In this document: one piece after another, positions 14,503-16,128 of the stretch
Numbering within the stretch: position 1 is the first letter of the stretch
Layout: the number at the start of each line of letters is the position of its first letter
Source of the DNA: a bacterium
GTDB lineage: Bacteria; Planctomycetota; J058; JACQDU01
Assembly (NCBI GenBank): GCA_016200955.1
Contig: JACQDU010000290.1
Location: 1 to 16,128, forward strand
Length of the DNA: 16,128 bases
Reading direction: 5' to 3'
The notes under the pieces: generated by a model
Database searches by the model: none
The model's input: only the letters and a program-made list of their open reading frames with translations
Told to the model about the DNA's origin: nothing
Translations under genes and position numbers: made by a program

Positions 14503-14865
14503 TCATCGATCGATCAGGACGAGCCCGAGCGCGACGAGAGCGGGAAGCCCCTGGACGAGAAGGATCGAGCGCTTGGCCGTGATCCCTCCGACGATCCCGG
14601 CCACGACCACGCAGGCGAGGAAGAAGACCCGGATCGAGAGGGTCTGCTCCGCGGGAGCGCAGAGCGCCCAGACGAGCCCCGCCGCGAGGAAGCCGTTGTA
14701 AAGCCCCTGGTTCTTCGCGAGCACGGCCGTCTGGCTCGCGACCTCCGGCGTCATGCGGAAGAACTTGAGCCCCGTGGGACGCGTCCAGAGGAAGCTCTCG
14801 AGCACCAGGAACAGGAGGTGCTCGAGGGCGATGATCGCGATCAGGACACTCGCGGCGATCCGCAT
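14503..14865 (-). CDS. DUF1304-family small membrane protein
   Basis: The 120-residue protein from ATG 14865 has four predicted membrane helices. The first is SVLIAIIALEHLLFLVLESF and the second holds the family signature KNQGLYNGFLAAGLVW. The M-x-x-A-x-x-L-I-x-x-I-A-L-E-H beginning and the total length match DUF1304 closely, which supports this start over ATG 14883 or longer forms, even though no strong Shine-Dalgarno site precedes it. The function of the family is unknown; members sit in the cytoplasmic membrane of many bacteria. Its TGA shares bases with an ATG of the pgeF frame (14503-14506), so it is the first gene of a four-gene operon. Its leader on the minus strand contains a hairpin followed by six T, about 34 bases before the start. 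Confidence 0.88.
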   Translation of the reverse strand: MRIAASVLIAIIALEHLLFLVLESFLWTRPTGLKFFRMTPEVASQTAVLAKNQGLYNGFLAAGLVWALCAPAEQTLSIRVFFLACVVVAGIVGGITAKRSILLVQGLPALVALGLVLIDR

Positions 14866-14898
14866 GGCCCGGCATTCTCGCATCACGGCGCCCGTCGG

Positions 14899-14936
14899 AA
14901 AAAACCGCGCCGGGGCGAGAAAACCTCGCTTCGCCC
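14899..14936 (-). promoter_or_regulatory. Possible leader hairpin with T-run ahead of the DUF1304 operon
   Basis: On the minus strand GGGCGA (14936-14931) can pair with TCGCCC (14918-14913), or GCGAG (14929-14925) with CTCGC (14919-14915). TTTTTT follows at 14904-14899, and the ATG is 33 bases further on. The two stems are mutually exclusive, which would fit attenuation, but the T-run is about eight bases from the stem and the evidence is thin. Confidence 0.25.
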
Positions 14937-14999
14937 GCCTGTGGGCTCCCAGGCCAGGTCCGGCGCGGTCTCGGGGTAAGACGAGCAATCCGCGACGGC

Positions 15000-15030
15000 T
15001 TGACGGGGATGCGCCGCGTTTTTATAGAAT
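15000..15030 (+). promoter_or_regulatory. Sigma70-like promoter of the acidic-protein gene
   Basis: TTGACG at 15000-15005 matches five of six -35 consensus bases. After a 17-base spacer comes TATAGA at 15023-15028; TAGAAT two bases later is an alternative -10. T-rich sequence precedes the -10. The GTG start lies about 40 bases downstream. It is the clearest promoter in the window. Confidence 0.7.
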
Positions 15031-15068
15031 GCGCGCTCAGTGTGGGAGTCGAGTCGCGGAGGGTGGCC

Positions 15069-16128
15069 GTGGCCGAGACGTTGAACGACATCGTGACCCG
15101 GATCGTCCTCCAGCACAATCTGGCGGACGAAGGGAAGATCGAGGAGGCGCTTCAGCTCCAGCGCGACGCCGGCTCGAAGAAGCACTCGCTCGAGCGCGTT
15201 CTCCTCGACATGGGGATCATCAACGACCGGCAGCTCCAGGGGCTCCGGTACGCGGTGCTCTATTACCTCGTGCGCAAGGCCGACCGCTTCTACGGGAAGA
15301 TCGCCGTCCAGAGCGACATCTGCGACAAGAAGTGGGTCGAGGAGGCGCTGAAAGAGCAGAAGAAGATCCACCAGAAGGAGCGGAAGCTCATCCGCCTGAA
15401 CAAGATCCTCCTCGACAAGGGCTACATCAACGCCCGCGAGGACCGCGCGATCGTCCGCGCGATCGAGGGCGTCCGTGCCGAGCGCAAGAGGAAGAAGGCC
15501 GGGGGCAAGGGCAAGAAGAAGAAGGGCGAGAAGGTCGGGGTCGCCGCGAAGGCGTCCGAGGACGAGCTCGCCGTCGAGATCGAGCCCGAGGAGGTCCTCG
15601 AGGTCGACGAGCTCGAGCTCGATGACGACGACCTCGAGGTCGTGGCCGACGACGACGAGCCGCCCGTGAAGAAGTCCAAGAAGCCCGTGGCCCGTGAGGA
15701 AGAAGACGAAGAGGAAGAGGCCGAGGAGGGCGAGGAAGAAGAAGGCGACGAGGAGGACGAGCTCGACCTCGAGGACGTCGAGCTCGAGGAGGCCGTCGAG
15801 GAGGGCGGGAGGAAGCCTCCCGTGCGGAAGTCGGCGCGGGCCGCCGCCGCCGCCGTCGAGAAGGACCGCGAGTCGCTCGAGGAGATCGAGGAGATCTCCG
15901 ACGACGACGACGCCGTCGAGGCCGCGAGCTCGAAGGTCGACGACGTGAGCGAGGACGGGGACGAGCTCGAGGAGCTCCAGGCTTCATCTTCCGTGCGCGA
16001 GCTGGACGACGACGACTCCGATGCCGAGGAGGAGGACGAGACCTCCGAGGACGAGGAGGTCGCGAAGGCCGACGCCGAGGCCGACCTCGCCGCCGACGAC
16101 GAGGAAGACGCGGATGCCGAGAGCGAGG
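15069..16128 (+). CDS. Protein with GspE/MshE-N-like helical repeats and a long acidic tail (3' end outside window)
   Basis: The frame from GTG 15069 stays open to the window end, giving 353 codons and no stop. GGAGG at 15058-15062 is six bases ahead; GTG 15063 is too close to that site. Residues 1-135 are helical and contain two copies of a motif known from N-domains of type II secretion and pilus ATPases: K-I-E-E-A-L-x-x-Q, then L-x-x-V-L-L-D-M-G-I-I at 41-51; and YGKIAVQ, EEALKEQ, then LNKILLDKGYI at 110-120. A basic patch follows at 137-155 (RKRKKAGGKGKKKKGEK). From about 163 the sequence is overwhelmingly Asp and Glu, with small basic islands at 201-205 and 248-257. In ATPases such repeats bind partners or cyclic di-GMP; the ATPase core, if any, would be beyond the window. 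The protein may instead be a small adaptor. The function is unknown. Confidence 0.8.
   Translation, partial: MAETLNDIVTRIVLQHNLADEGKIEEALQLQRDAGSKKHSLERVLLDMGIINDRQLQGLRYAVLYYLVRKADRFYGKIAVQSDICDKKWVEEALKEQKKIHQKERKLIRLNKILLDKGYINAREDRAIVRAIEGVRAERKRKKAGGKGKKKKGEKVGVAAKASEDELAVEIEPEEVLEVDELELDDDDLEVVADDDEPPVKKSKKPVAREEEDEEEEAEEGEEEEGDEEDELDLEDVELEEAVEEGGRKPPVRKSARAAAAAVEKDRESLEEIEEISDDDDAVEAASSKVDDVSEDGDELEELQASSSVRELDDDDSDAEEEDETSEDEEVAKADAEADLAADDEEDADAESE

Noticed and set aside
14753..15625. Plus-strand frame overlapping the start of the acidic-protein gene
   Set aside because: It is Arg/Gly-rich, runs through the promoter and is out of frame with the conserved helical repeats starting at GTG 15069.

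Overview
The window is GC-rich, gene-dense bacterial chromosome with a strong preference for GC-ending codons. Shine-Dalgarno sites (GGAGG, GGGAG, AGGAG) lie ahead of most starts, and GTG and TTG starts are used. Signal peptides, an HtrA-type envelope protease, WD40 repeats, short zinc-ribbon proteins and an acidic low-complexity protein suggest a Gram-negative-type, large-genome phylum such as Planctomycetota or a relative. That placement is an inference; there is no rRNA or other marker gene. I saw no tRNA, rRNA, CRISPR array, transposase or phage gene.

Layout. (1) 1-2592, plus strand: the 3' end of a WD40-repeat gene directly abutting asnB (asparagine synthetase). (2) 2623-3141, minus strand: a small exported protein that looks PsbP-like, convergent with asnB across a perfect hairpin. 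(3) 3260-4829, plus strand: an alkylation-repair pair (O6-alkylguanine methyltransferase, then an AlkA-type glycosylase), followed without a gap by a zinc-ribbon protein whose expected C-terminal membrane helix lies in another frame. (4) 4924-6240, minus strand: an exported protein of unknown function with a TTG start and two related domains. (5) 6517-11671, plus strand: dihydrolipoyl dehydrogenase with a G-tract-encoded glycine insertion, then two tandem paralogous membrane proteins that both seem to start at CTG, a zinc-ribbon stub, and an HtrA/DegP-type protease. (6) 11672-11961: a gene-free spacer with an inverted array of 9-bp repeats and several hairpins. (7) 14865-11962, minus strand: a compact operon of DUF1304 membrane protein, PgeF-type (YfiH) enzyme, MFS-like transporter and PduO-type cobalamin adenosyltransferase, in which every junction can be read as a 4-nt NTGA overlap. 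(8) From 15069 to the window end, plus strand: a protein with a helical N-terminal region resembling secretion-ATPase N-domains and a very long acidic tail, behind the clearest sigma70-like promoter here.

The gene content is mainly housekeeping, repair and envelope functions. No obvious defence or biosynthetic system is present. The most unusual points are three genes with no ATG, GTG or TTG at their natural N-termini but a well-placed CTG (two with good Shine-Dalgarno sites), the tandem membrane-protein pair, the split zinc-ribbon/membrane-helix gene, the inverted 9-bp repeats, and the partial acidic protein at the end.
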